Of a DNA stretch of 64,000 nucleotides, positions 26,901 through 34,555 are shown piece by piece (the first letter of the stretch is position 1; each line of letters begins with the position of its first letter). The translations under genes were made by a program, and so were the position numbers. Under the pieces are notes generated by a model. That model was not told the DNA's origin and did not search any database. It saw only the letters and a program-made list of their open reading frames with translations. This stretch comes from Zoogloea sp044344315. Its GTDB lineage: Bacteria; Pseudomonadota; Gammaproteobacteria; Burkholderiales; Rhodocyclaceae. The stretch lies in NCBI RefSeq assembly GCF_044344315.1, contig NZ_JBIJDC010000005.1:1-64000 (forward strand). The letters run 5' to 3'.

Positions 26901-27438
26901 GGGTGCTCGGTTTGCGGCGCAGGGTGCCGCCCGGGCCGTCCTGCACCACGTGGGCCACCTCGTGGGCGAGCAGGCGCTGACCGTCCCGGGTGTCGGGGCG
27001 GTACTCGCCAGCACCGAAGACGATGTCGTGACCCAGGGCAAAGGCACGGGCGCCCATGCTGTGCGCCGCGCGGGCGGCGGCGGTGCCCGTGTGCACCCGC
27101 AGTGCCGCCAGGTCGGTACCGAGGCGGTGTTCGAAGCGTCGCCGGGCGGCATCCGGGAGTGGTGTGGCGGGTGCCGAGAGGGCCTGGCCGACCGCTGGCG
27201 ACATGGCGCTGCCGGCGGGTTCTCCGCCGAGCGCCTTGCGGCGCAGGGTGGCGGCACCGGTGGCGCAGGCCGGGCAGGGGGCGTCACCGGCGGCGCAGGC
27301 ACTGCAGGCGAGTGGCTGGGCGCCCGGCGTGGCGATCAGAAACTCGGCCAGATGGTCGGCCTCGGCCTCCGCCGGGTCGTGGGTGGCACCGACCTTTACC
27401 GGCTTGTCGGCGTGGGTGAGGTCGGCTTTGACGGGCAT
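23920..27438 (-). CDS. DUF4157 eCIS cargo with C-terminal WHH-type HNH nuclease toxin
   Basis: A 1172-aa effector-like protein. The N-terminus has two CxxC pairs (C45/C48, C55/C58) and a DUF4157 domain with HEVAH at 159-163. DUF4157 is a known marker of eCIS-associated toxins. A long helical middle follows, then a hydrophobic stretch near residues 690-750 (NTIASVAGTIGLLGLDLALL). A second zinc-protease-like motif, HEEAMH, is at about 914-919. The last 37 residues hold WHHH (1138-1141), LVPTKLH (H1155) and PHTGG (H1160), the layout of the WHH/colicin-DNase-like HNH/EndoVII nucleases. The likely activity is cleavage of DNA or tRNA in a target cell. An SMI1-type immunity gene follows at once. Confidence 0.85.
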   Translation of the reverse strand: MPVKADLTHADKPVKVGATHDPAEAEADHLAEFLIATPGAQPLACSACAAGDAPCPACATGAATLRRKALGGEPAGSAMSPAVGQALSAPATPLPDAARRRFEHRLGTDLAALRVHTGTAAARAAHSMGARAFALGHDIVFGAGEYRPDTRDGQRLLAHEVAHVVQDGPGGTLRRKPSTPPDPVQDASDDERQLEKMQLLPESNFINGAASVGGLKAWQARYPLSYEEMKKRAVALYGEAGYERLLAADGQVLPLVQKSEMLMTRLTALRDRYDAEDEAAHTVIDAYGGTNFLIGDNVRGWFDLNYDWLGQQYSKYDNFDLGLFQALLSEDVDTLIERVAENADAAKLEADEEKERKEGWIEDGADVLGSVVARRDDVFFDDEIALESVLDPPEGSDKADEMLAMARYAGRMSAVVKVKERYYAYSLSEDFDQSNVFWGKELDAYSRVVPAGPLGGAVVALTTTSGLPLKGEDGGRFKGGDQLNNPEAYLDTDTEMLASGKADALGLSPSVMFRSMVRNLALVNLKQAEANLQGIENQMMPDFGIDPAAGAALQKDTARLRELTVQVAGLAVEIGDGEASEEQIDRRDALLSEIGTINERSPAAALMVKSSRKPDDQDPVEEDQIEDTLADKRSGDAAMAAVNEARDRKANINKVRLALFDDPDFVLGLDVLHDAVLAHFSETDRLRIKAELVFNTIASVAGTIGLLGLDLALLVAGFFTGGLTWPGLMLHGAGTALGLAQAGQQIKHAQMVSAMSELDLEGGFQLASKDQAKSARNWALVGSALSFLSVIGLARTGAKLLAATEREANLVGRIAHQAGVTEEVMEGALRTNWRGMPNPDKGALRSLVLAKLPEPLAKRYGNLAIEVLSEEDWARLYGPKSPSQAATEFTRNAAGQLVPTRILFRRNGNIFALHEEAMHIAQAAESPEMAKRIEAVSGLTKGIWASKSLPEKLQAVRGVLEVELDAQERILARAQQVGDTETMDDAFAQMENLSIKLAELDQSVANPASRLPAWFDAAEVPSIFASPRLPRSRGSWSGAPGNSIWKSTNPKVKAIVGNKGVRFSNGYPDFREYSIGQVNIGQTGHAGDFAEADIKFAEGIANGTRKPPAGYTKADFMTNGQPVAAATERFRRAEGFTWHHHQGGNQMMLVPTKLHANVPHTGGASAARAGGP

Positions 27439-27495
27439 GGCGGGCGTTGACGCGCGACCAGGGTGGGGGCGGGTGGGCTGCGGGTGTCCATGGCC

Positions 27496-28632
27496 TCACT
27501 TCCCCTTTGTGTCTCCCCCCAGCGCCGAACGGATCGGTGCGGGGATAAAGGGCGCCTTGAGCAGATCCACGGTGACGAACACGCCGGTGCCGGCCGGCGT
27601 TGCGGCGCTGCCCGCCGGGGCCGGCACCGACTTCATGACGGTCGCCGTCTGGCCATCGGGGCCGCTGACCAGCGGCTTCCATTCGGGCGCTGCGCCGCTG
27701 CCCAGTTTCAGCGACACGCCGGGCATCACCCCCCATACGGCGCTGGCGGTGCTCAGGCTCACGGCCCCGGACGGATCGACGCTCCAGCCCAGGTCCAGGC
27801 TGAGGGTCATGGGGGGCATCCATGAGACCTTCTGATGGGCCAGACCCAGCAGATCGTCCCCCGAGAAGCTGGCCTTGAACAGGGTGGGGCTGGCCGGGGT
27901 TGCGGGCAGCACATAGCTGAAGCCGGTGAGTGTGGAATAGGGGATCAGCCCCAGGGGCGCCACCAGGTTCACGTCCGACAGCAGTTTGCGTCCGGCGGGG
28001 TCGGCCAGGCCGGCGCCCAGGGCCAGGCCATAGGTGCCGGCTCCGAAGCCGGCCACCCCCACCTTCTCGGCGGTGCCCAGGGGGTTCCACTGGCGCAGGG
28101 CGTAGTTCTTGGCCGGGTCGAGCAGGGCGCTCTTCACCCCTTCGTTCTCCTTGGCCTGTTCCACGACGGTCTTCACGCCCTCGCTCAGGGCGTCGGCGGC
28201 CTTGTCGGCGTCTTCCGGTTTGGCGGCGTCCTCCAGTTGCACGGCCGGCTGCCGGCTGCGGCCCTGCTCCAGCACATGGGCCAGCTCGTGGCCCAGCAGG
28301 CGCCGCCCCTCCACCGTGCCGGGCTGCCAGCGCCCGGGGGCAAAGCCGATGTCGCGGCCGGCGGCAAAGGCGTTGGCACGCAGGCTGGTCGCAGCTTCGG
28401 CATCCGGATGGATGCGCACCCCGGCAAGGTCGGCGCCGAGGCGGCTCTCGAAATAGCGGCGCTCGGTGGCGGGCAGGGGCTGGCCGGCGCCCAGGCCCAG
28501 GCTGGATGGGGCGGCATCCCGGGCCACGCGGCTGCTGCGGGCCGGGCGCTCGCCCCGGGCAACCCGGTCGGCCCGCTGTTCGGCGGGGCGGTCGCGGGTG
28601 ACGGGGGGATGGCGGATCGGTGTGCGGGCCAT
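27496..28632 (-). CDS. DUF4157 protein, small putative eCIS cargo
   Basis: A 378-aa protein. An Arg-rich N-terminus leads to a DUF4157 domain (about 50-125) with HELAH at 115-119. After that the sequence is unlike the two larger cargo proteins: GVAGFGAGTYGLALGAGLAD, then a region rich in beta-type sequence (MTLSLDLGWSVDPSGAVSLS). No catalytic motif of a known toxin is visible. The GYGLALGAG stretch and beta-rich tail could suit a membrane-interacting or carrier protein. No separate immunity gene is found beside it. It is 57 bases before the start of the HNH toxin gene. Confidence 0.75.
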   Translation of the reverse strand: MARTPIRHPPVTRDRPAEQRADRVARGERPARSSRVARDAAPSSLGLGAGQPLPATERRYFESRLGADLAGVRIHPDAEAATSLRANAFAAGRDIGFAPGRWQPGTVEGRRLLGHELAHVLEQGRSRQPAVQLEDAAKPEDADKAADALSEGVKTVVEQAKENEGVKSALLDPAKNYALRQWNPLGTAEKVGVAGFGAGTYGLALGAGLADPAGRKLLSDVNLVAPLGLIPYSTLTGFSYVLPATPASPTLFKASFSGDDLLGLAHQKVSWMPPMTLSLDLGWSVDPSGAVSLSTASAVWGVMPGVSLKLGSGAAPEWKPLVSGPDGQTATVMKSVPAPAGSAATPAGTGVFVTVDLLKAPFIPAPIRSALGGDTKGK

Positions 28633-28677
28633 GATGATTTCACCAGGCGGGTTGATTGGGGGCGGTCATCGCAGGGC

Positions 28678-31600
28678 CTATTCGAAAGCGCGCCAGACGG
28701 CGATGACCGGGACGCCATCGGCGCGGGTTCTGACTGTCAGGCGCTGGAACTCCGCGTCATTGGCATCCCGGCGGCGGATGATCCATGAGGTGCCGTCCGA
28801 GCTGCGCTGGCGGATGTAGTCGGCGGGCAGGGCCGCGGTGGCGACGGGCTGATCAATGAGGTGCTGGACACTGGGCCAGTTGCGGGCCTCGACAACCGGG
28901 GCGCTGCCGGCGCCGCCCGAGTGCATCGCAAAGCGCGAGCGCAGGCGCTGGGGAACATCCACCATGTCTGCGAACTGGGCCAGGTCCGGATCTTCGGTGA
29001 TGTTGGCGAGGCCATGGTTGACCTGGAAGGGCGCTTCACGGCCCACCGTGATCTGGTATTCGAACAGAAACTCCGGGCTGCCGGCGCCGCGCTTGACCTC
29101 CACCCGGTAGCGGATCTCGGCCAGCCGCTGGGTGCCCGGGTGGGGCTTGGTCAGGGTGGACACGTGGAAGCTCTCGCCGGGGCGTGCGCTGTTGTGCAGG
29201 CCCCGCAGCATCTCTTCGACGCCGTTGTTCTGGATGATCTGATTGACCTCCCGGGGCGCGTAGAAGATGGCAAAGGGGCTCTCGAAGCCCGTGCCCTGGC
29301 CCAGGGTGTGGGCGCGCTCCATGCTGGCCACCTCGGGGCGGCCGTGCTCGGAGGCGCTGGGCATCTCAAGCTCGGTCTGGCGCCTGCCCGTGGACGGCCC
29401 CAGCACCGTGTCGTGGCGATAGATGTCACCCTCCCGCCAGACCCGGTTCCCGCCGGGGAATTCATACACCACGCCGTCGGGGATGGGCGCTATGGAACCA
29501 TCCGCGTTGCGGGGTAGCTGCGAGATGTCATTGAAGCGTCGCCTCCTGAACGTGATGGGGGGTTCGGATGTCACCCGCACCGGTGGGCGGAGGGAGGTGT
29601 CGCCCGAGTTGCGTCCGCCATACCCGGCAATGACCCCCTCCGGAACGCCAAATCCACCCAGACGGCCTTGCAGCGCTTCCGCATCGCTGCGCAGGGTGGC
29701 GATCTCGCGGTCGAGGCGGTGGGCGGTGTCGCTCCCGGGGGTCAGACCCGACAGGGCCTGCTCCCGGGCCTCGATCATGTGTGCGTGCTTCTGCAGTTCA
29801 AGGATGACCTCTTCCTCGTTGGACAGCGTGCCGCCCCGTGCCCAGGCCCGCACCCGTTCCAGCATGCCGCGCAGGTTGGCGGTGTCTTCGCCCCAGCGGC
29901 GCAGGGCGTCGGCCGTGGCCTGGTGGATGGTGACGTCGCCCAGCCGGGTGCCGCGGCCCACCCACAGCTCCAGCTTTTTCACGCCGTCCAGGCCCACGGC
30001 GTAGCGCACCTGGGCGGCACCCGCGGGCAGATCCGACGTCACCATCACGTTGCCGACGCGCAGCCGTTCGGCCAGGGCCGGGTCGTCGATGGAGATGCCC
30101 ATTTCGGCGGAGGCCTTTTCCACCAGCTTGCGCCGCGCCCGGAAGGCATCGAGCAGTTCGCCGGCCTTGCCCTCGGGCACCACGTTCATCTGCCGGAGCA
30201 GGGCCACGGCTGACTCGTCGTCACCGGCCAGGGCCAGACGGCGGGCGCGGAAGAGGGCTTCCAGCTGGGGCTCGGACAGGCCGGCGAGGTGGTCGGCCTT
30301 GCCGATCGAGATGTGGTCGAAGGCGCTCAGGACTTCGCTCACCGCCTGCGGGCCATGGCTGCCGGCCACGCGCCGCCATGCTGCGCCCAGGCCCGTCGTG
30401 GCCAGGCCGCCGACCAGACCGGCACCGGCACCCATCGCCGCACCCCTGGCCAAAGCGGCGAGCAGGGCGGCCAGGGCGGAGGCGACGCCCCGGTCCCAGG
30501 TGGCTTCGTCGATGGCCGTCTGGAAGAGCTCGCCCGCCGCGCCACCAATGGCCCCGTCGATGACGGCCTCCGCCACGGCGGCCCCGGCGCCGCCCGTGGC
30601 GGTGCGCACGGCCTGGCCGCCGGCCATGCGTGCTGCCTGCCCCGCCGCGCGGCCGGCGGTGGCGCCATGCACGGCCTTTGCCGCCAACGCCGAGCCCACC
30701 ACCGAAACAGCCCCTTCCACCGCCCCGGTCGCCACGTCGGTCAGCACTTCACCTGAGGTGGAATTGCCGCGGATGGCGGCACCGGTGAGCCCCGCCGTGG
30801 CCCCGCCGACAAAGGCCGCGAGGGCGCCCACGGCCACCGGCCCGAGGCTGCCACCGCTGGCGGCGGAGACCACCACGGTGGCGGCCACCGCCGCCACCAG
30901 TTGCGCGGCCGTGGAAGCAAACGCCCGGTTGGCCGGCGCAAAGGCATCCAGCGCCGCCATCGTCCGGTAGTAGAAGTCGGCGAGCTGGGCCAGTTCGGGG
31001 CGGCCGATGCCGCGCAGGCGCACCTGATCGTAGTAGACGCGGAAACGGGCGGCGTTCTCGTCCACCGTCGGGCCGGCCCAGCTCACGACGTCGGTGGTGG
31101 CCTTGGAGCCCTGGGTGCGCACGGCCGCGAGGCGGGCCTCCAGCCGGTAGTGCATGAAGTCGGCCTCGACCGCCGGGTCCTGGCCGGGCTGGGTGCCCTG
31201 CAGGTCCGGTTCGCCGAAGGCCACGTTCTCGAAGGCTTCACGCAGTGCCGGGTCCTTGTCGCCGATCTGCTCGGCGGCCTGGCGCGCGCCATCGTACTTG
31301 GCGGCAAGGGCGCGATCCTCGGCCGAGACCGGCAGGCTCGGGTTCTCCGTCAGCCGGCGCCGGATCACCATGCCACGGCGAAGCTCGGCCTGGGCTGCCG
31401 GCGTGTTGATGACGCTCTCGATATAGGCCCGGGGGTTGTCGATCAGCGCTGTGTTTGCACTGCCGCGGACCTTGATGGCGTCTTCCCGGAGCAGCGTTGC
31501 GCCATCGCCGGCGAGCCCCCGCCGCAGGCGCGTGGCCAGGACGCGTTCCCGCGCGAGGCCGGCTTCCAGGCGCTGGAGCAGGGCATACAGCGGTGGGGGC

Positions 31601-33621
31601 GGCTTCGCCGCCTTTTGCTCCGGGTCGGGCTGAAACTTCATCAGTTCCACCAGGGCCTGGCAGCGAGCGGGGGTCTTGCGGGACAGGATGATCCACGCCT
31701 TGACCGGATCGTCCGGATCCCACGCCCGTTCAACATCGTAGGCGTCCAGCATGGCCTGTTGCCGGCGCAGGAAGTCGGTATTGGCGAGCTGCGGGTTGCC
31801 CTCGTAAAGGGCGGCCAGCAGCAGGTTCATGCGGGCCGTGTCCGGGTTGATGCCCATCACCTGAGTCAGCTTGGGTTGATACCAGGGCGACTCGGTGATG
31901 GCGAGGCGGCGCGCGGCCGGCACCTTGCGGATGAAGGCCAGAAGCTCGTCGAAGTTGCCCACCTTGTTGATGGTGAACTGGGCCGCCAGCTCTTCGGGTG
32001 CGCCAAGGGCCTTGAGGGTTTCGCCCCCCGTCTGATGGGAGGCGAAGTAGAGGGACTGAACCAGGGTGCCTTCGTGGAAGCGCCGTTCAAGGCTCTCCAG
32101 CTCGGCGGTGAGGCGGTTGCGCTCTTCGCTGGACGTGGGCGGCAGGGCGGCGAGGCGGGCACGGGCTGTTGCAATCATGTCGCCGGCCCGCCCCGCAGCA
32201 TGCTGGAGCATTGCCGGCGAGATGTCTCCGCTGCCTTCGCCCGCGGCGCGCAGGGCCTGTGCCAGGGCGGCGGCATCGTCGGGTTCGCTGGCGATGGCCC
32301 GGACCCGGCCAATGGCCGCGCCCAGCCGCGGCCAGCTACCGCCGTCCAGGCGCGGGCGCAGTGCGGCCCGTTGGGCGGCGTTCAGATCGGCGATGGCGAG
32401 GAAGGCATCCCGGGCGCGCCCCGCGCCTTCGGCGGCGACGATGCGGGTATGGGCATAGGCCACCCGCTGCTTCGATACGGCGTCTTCCCGCGCGGGGCTG
32501 CCCGGTGGCGGTGGGGGCCGGCTGGCGCGGGCGCGCTCTGCCTTGCCCAGGAGAATCTGGGTGGCCCGATATTGGCCGTCGGCGTCGAGCGCGTGGCTCA
32601 GGGCATCCTGCACCTCGGCCCAACTGGCACGGGCGGAGGGCGCCGGCCCCGCTGCTCCGGGCGCCACGCCGGGGGCGGCGACGCCCTGGGCGTCCTCGAT
32701 CATGCGCAATGCGTCGTCTTCCGGCCAGCGCTCCAGGGTTTCGAAAACCCCTGCCTGATCGTCGATCAGGATACCGGTGCGGGTCTGGATGTTCTCGGCC
32801 AGGGTGAGCTGGGCGCCCAGGTAGGCGCGGGCTTCGCCCCAGGTGGTGTCGTCGAGGCACTTCTTCAGATCGCCAAAGAAGTTGGCGCCGTAGTCAGTGC
32901 GCAGGCGGGCCATGTCGGCCGGGGCGGCGTTCTCCCGGAGAATGGCAAGCACGCGGACGCTGGGGGGGCCATCCGTGGCCGGCGTTCTGATCGCCGTGCG
33001 CAGGGCCTCGGCCCCCCGGGGAGAGGTGGGTGCGTCGTAAAGCCAGGCATCCGGTGCGCGCCCCTTGAGTTGCAGTGGCGTGCCGCCGGATGCGCTGCGG
33101 GCGGCCCGGCGGGCCTCCGCTTCCAGGCTGTCGCGGCTGTCGCCGGGGCCTTCGGCGCCCCGTCGGGCCTGCACGGTGTGGGCCAGCTCGTGGGCCAGCA
33201 GGTCGAGGGGGGGCGCCTGGTCGGCGAACTCCACGCGGTTTCCCCGGGCCGCCGCGTGGGCGTCGCGCCGTCCGCCCGGGGCGGGGACGCCAAAGGCCAG
33301 GTCGAGGCCGGTGATGGGTTCGCCAAACAGTCGTTCAAGGGCAGGGCGCTGGGGGAGCGCCTGGCCCCTGTCCGTCTGGTTCAAGCGGGGGGCTGCCCCG
33401 AGCCGGCGCTGCAGGTAGTCGGTCTGGTCTCCCCCCCGTGGTGGTTGGGGAGGCGGTGCCGCGGCACCACTGGCGGGGGTCGGGCCCGCACCCGAACCCG
33501 CGGATGCCCTGGCGGGCTCCGCGGCGGCAGGCGACTTGGCCGAGTGGGCCGATTCGGCCACGGGCGACGGGCCGGTCGAGCGGGCCGGCCTGGACTCGGC
33601 AAGAGGCGTGCTGCGGCTCAT
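28678..33621 (-). CDS. DUF4157 giant eCIS cargo with putative C-terminal toxin
   Basis: A 1647-aa protein. It has a disordered Pro/Ala-rich N-terminus (1-65) and a DUF4157 domain with HELAH (144-148). A long helical region follows, and then a Gly/Ala-rich hydrophobic stretch at about 880-1060 (ALAAFVGGATAGLTGAAIRG) that may cross or enter a membrane. A KHAHMIEARE block near 1277 parallels HEEAMH in the HNH cargo but lacks the full zinc motif. The C-terminal 200 residues include a SMERAH element, FAIFYAPREVNQIIQNNG and LAEIRYRVEVKRG, tentatively similar to polymorphic toxin type 4 domains. No immunity gene lies next to it. It follows the Ala-rich protein gene after 37 bases. Confidence 0.8.
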   Translation of the reverse strand: MSRSTPLAESRPARSTGPSPVAESAHSAKSPAAAEPARASAGSGAGPTPASGAAAPPPQPPRGGDQTDYLQRRLGAAPRLNQTDRGQALPQRPALERLFGEPITGLDLAFGVPAPGGRRDAHAAARGNRVEFADQAPPLDLLAHELAHTVQARRGAEGPGDSRDSLEAEARRAARSASGGTPLQLKGRAPDAWLYDAPTSPRGAEALRTAIRTPATDGPPSVRVLAILRENAAPADMARLRTDYGANFFGDLKKCLDDTTWGEARAYLGAQLTLAENIQTRTGILIDDQAGVFETLERWPEDDALRMIEDAQGVAAPGVAPGAAGPAPSARASWAEVQDALSHALDADGQYRATQILLGKAERARASRPPPPPGSPAREDAVSKQRVAYAHTRIVAAEGAGRARDAFLAIADLNAAQRAALRPRLDGGSWPRLGAAIGRVRAIASEPDDAAALAQALRAAGEGSGDISPAMLQHAAGRAGDMIATARARLAALPPTSSEERNRLTAELESLERRFHEGTLVQSLYFASHQTGGETLKALGAPEELAAQFTINKVGNFDELLAFIRKVPAARRLAITESPWYQPKLTQVMGINPDTARMNLLLAALYEGNPQLANTDFLRRQQAMLDAYDVERAWDPDDPVKAWIILSRKTPARCQALVELMKFQPDPEQKAAKPPPPLYALLQRLEAGLARERVLATRLRRGLAGDGATLLREDAIKVRGSANTALIDNPRAYIESVINTPAAQAELRRGMVIRRRLTENPSLPVSAEDRALAAKYDGARQAAEQIGDKDPALREAFENVAFGEPDLQGTQPGQDPAVEADFMHYRLEARLAAVRTQGSKATTDVVSWAGPTVDENAARFRVYYDQVRLRGIGRPELAQLADFYYRTMAALDAFAPANRAFASTAAQLVAAVAATVVVSAASGGSLGPVAVGALAAFVGGATAGLTGAAIRGNSTSGEVLTDVATGAVEGAVSVVGSALAAKAVHGATAGRAAGQAARMAGGQAVRTATGGAGAAVAEAVIDGAIGGAAGELFQTAIDEATWDRGVASALAALLAALARGAAMGAGAGLVGGLATTGLGAAWRRVAGSHGPQAVSEVLSAFDHISIGKADHLAGLSEPQLEALFRARRLALAGDDESAVALLRQMNVVPEGKAGELLDAFRARRKLVEKASAEMGISIDDPALAERLRVGNVMVTSDLPAGAAQVRYAVGLDGVKKLELWVGRGTRLGDVTIHQATADALRRWGEDTANLRGMLERVRAWARGGTLSNEEEVILELQKHAHMIEAREQALSGLTPGSDTAHRLDREIATLRSDAEALQGRLGGFGVPEGVIAGYGGRNSGDTSLRPPVRVTSEPPITFRRRRFNDISQLPRNADGSIAPIPDGVVYEFPGGNRVWREGDIYRHDTVLGPSTGRRQTELEMPSASEHGRPEVASMERAHTLGQGTGFESPFAIFYAPREVNQIIQNNGVEEMLRGLHNSARPGESFHVSTLTKPHPGTQRLAEIRYRVEVKRGAGSPEFLFEYQITVGREAPFQVNHGLANITEDPDLAQFADMVDVPQRLRSRFAMHSGGAGSAPVVEARNWPSVQHLIDQPVATAALPADYIRQRSSDGTSWIIRRRDANDAEFQRLTVRTRADGVPVIAVWRAFE

Positions 33622-33658
33622 GGTGGGGCCACCGGGGCCTGGCGGACGGGCCCGCGGA

Positions 33659-34555
33659 CTACGGCCCCGGCGGGGCCGGCGGCGGGTTGAGCACGGCGTC
33701 CATGGCAGCGCTGGCGACCGCGTCCCGGGTGGTGAGTCTGGCCGTCATCTCGGCCCGCTTGCGGGCCAGGGTGAGCTGGCCCTGGATGACGGCCAGCTGG
33801 GCAGCGAGCAGGTCGGCGGCCGCCGACAACTGGGCGTCGCGGGCGGTGTTCCAGTCGGTCTGCAGCTTGGTCGCTGCGGCGGCAGCGGTGGCCGCGGTGA
33901 GGCGGGTGCGGGCGGCCTGGTAGTCCACGTAGGCGAGCACGGCGGCGGGCTTGTTGCCGGCGGCGGCCAGGGTGGCGGCCGCTTCGCGCTGCACCAGAGC
34001 TGTGCTCAGATCGTCGGCGATGATGGCCGGGGCGCTCTCGGCGGCGGTGAGGGCGACTTCGGCCGCGGCCTCGGCGTCCTCGTAGTCCTGCAGCTTGGTC
34101 TCGAGGGTGACCAGCGCCGCGGCGAGGTCGTTGAGGGCCGTGTCGTCGAGGGCGGCGATGCTGGTGTCCACGGTACTCGCGGCGCTCTTGAAGGCGGCGT
34201 CGTCGAGCTTGCTGGCCGGTGTGACGCCGGCGGCGGCGGCCACGGCGGTGCGCAGGGCGGTGGCCGAGGCGTCGGCCAGGGGTGGGCTGGCGCCTTCGCT
34301 GCGTGCGGCTTCGGCATCGGCGAGGGCCGCGGCGCGGGCGGCCAGGGCGGCAGCCAGGGTGTCGTTGCGCGCCAGAACCTGGGTGCGCAGGCCGTCGGCG
34401 TGGTTGGTGGCGGCCTCGATGGCGGCTACGGCGTCCCAGGCGGCGTCGGCAGACTGGGTCTGCGAGGCGCCATTGGCGGCGGCGCTGGCGGCTTCGGCCT
34501 GCCAGGTGGTGAGCTTGGTCCTGGCCTGGCTCAGGATGGTGGCGATGTCGGTCAT
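33659..34555 (-). CDS. Alanine-rich helical protein of the eCIS operon
   Basis: A 298-aa protein, strongly alanine-rich, predicted from sequence to be almost all helix and probably coiled coil. The ATG at 34555 overlaps the AAA+ stop by four bases; the longer open frame upstream is a shadow of the ATPase gene. It contains no cysteine and ends in the proline-rich NPPPAPPGP. I do not recognise a family. Position between the ATPase and the first cargo gene makes a cargo adaptor, chaperone or tube-lumen role possible. The tape measure function is better assigned to a different gene. Confidence 0.65.
   Translation of the reverse strand: MTDIATILSQARTKLTTWQAEAASAAANGASQTQSADAAWDAVAAIEAATNHADGLRTQVLARNDTLAAALAARAAALADAEAARSEGASPPLADASATALRTAVAAAAGVTPASKLDDAAFKSAASTVDTSIAALDDTALNDLAAALVTLETKLQDYEDAEAAAEVALTAAESAPAIIADDLSTALVQREAAATLAAAGNKPAAVLAYVDYQAARTRLTAATAAAAATKLQTDWNTARDAQLSAAADLLAAQLAVIQGQLTLARKRAEMTARLTTRDAVASAAMDAVLNPPPAPPGP

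Noticed and set aside
30901..33690. 929-aa open frame on the plus strand opposite the giant DUF4157 gene
   Set aside because: It is a GC-rich shadow of the reverse strand. It has no family motif, and the minus-strand frame has clear domains.
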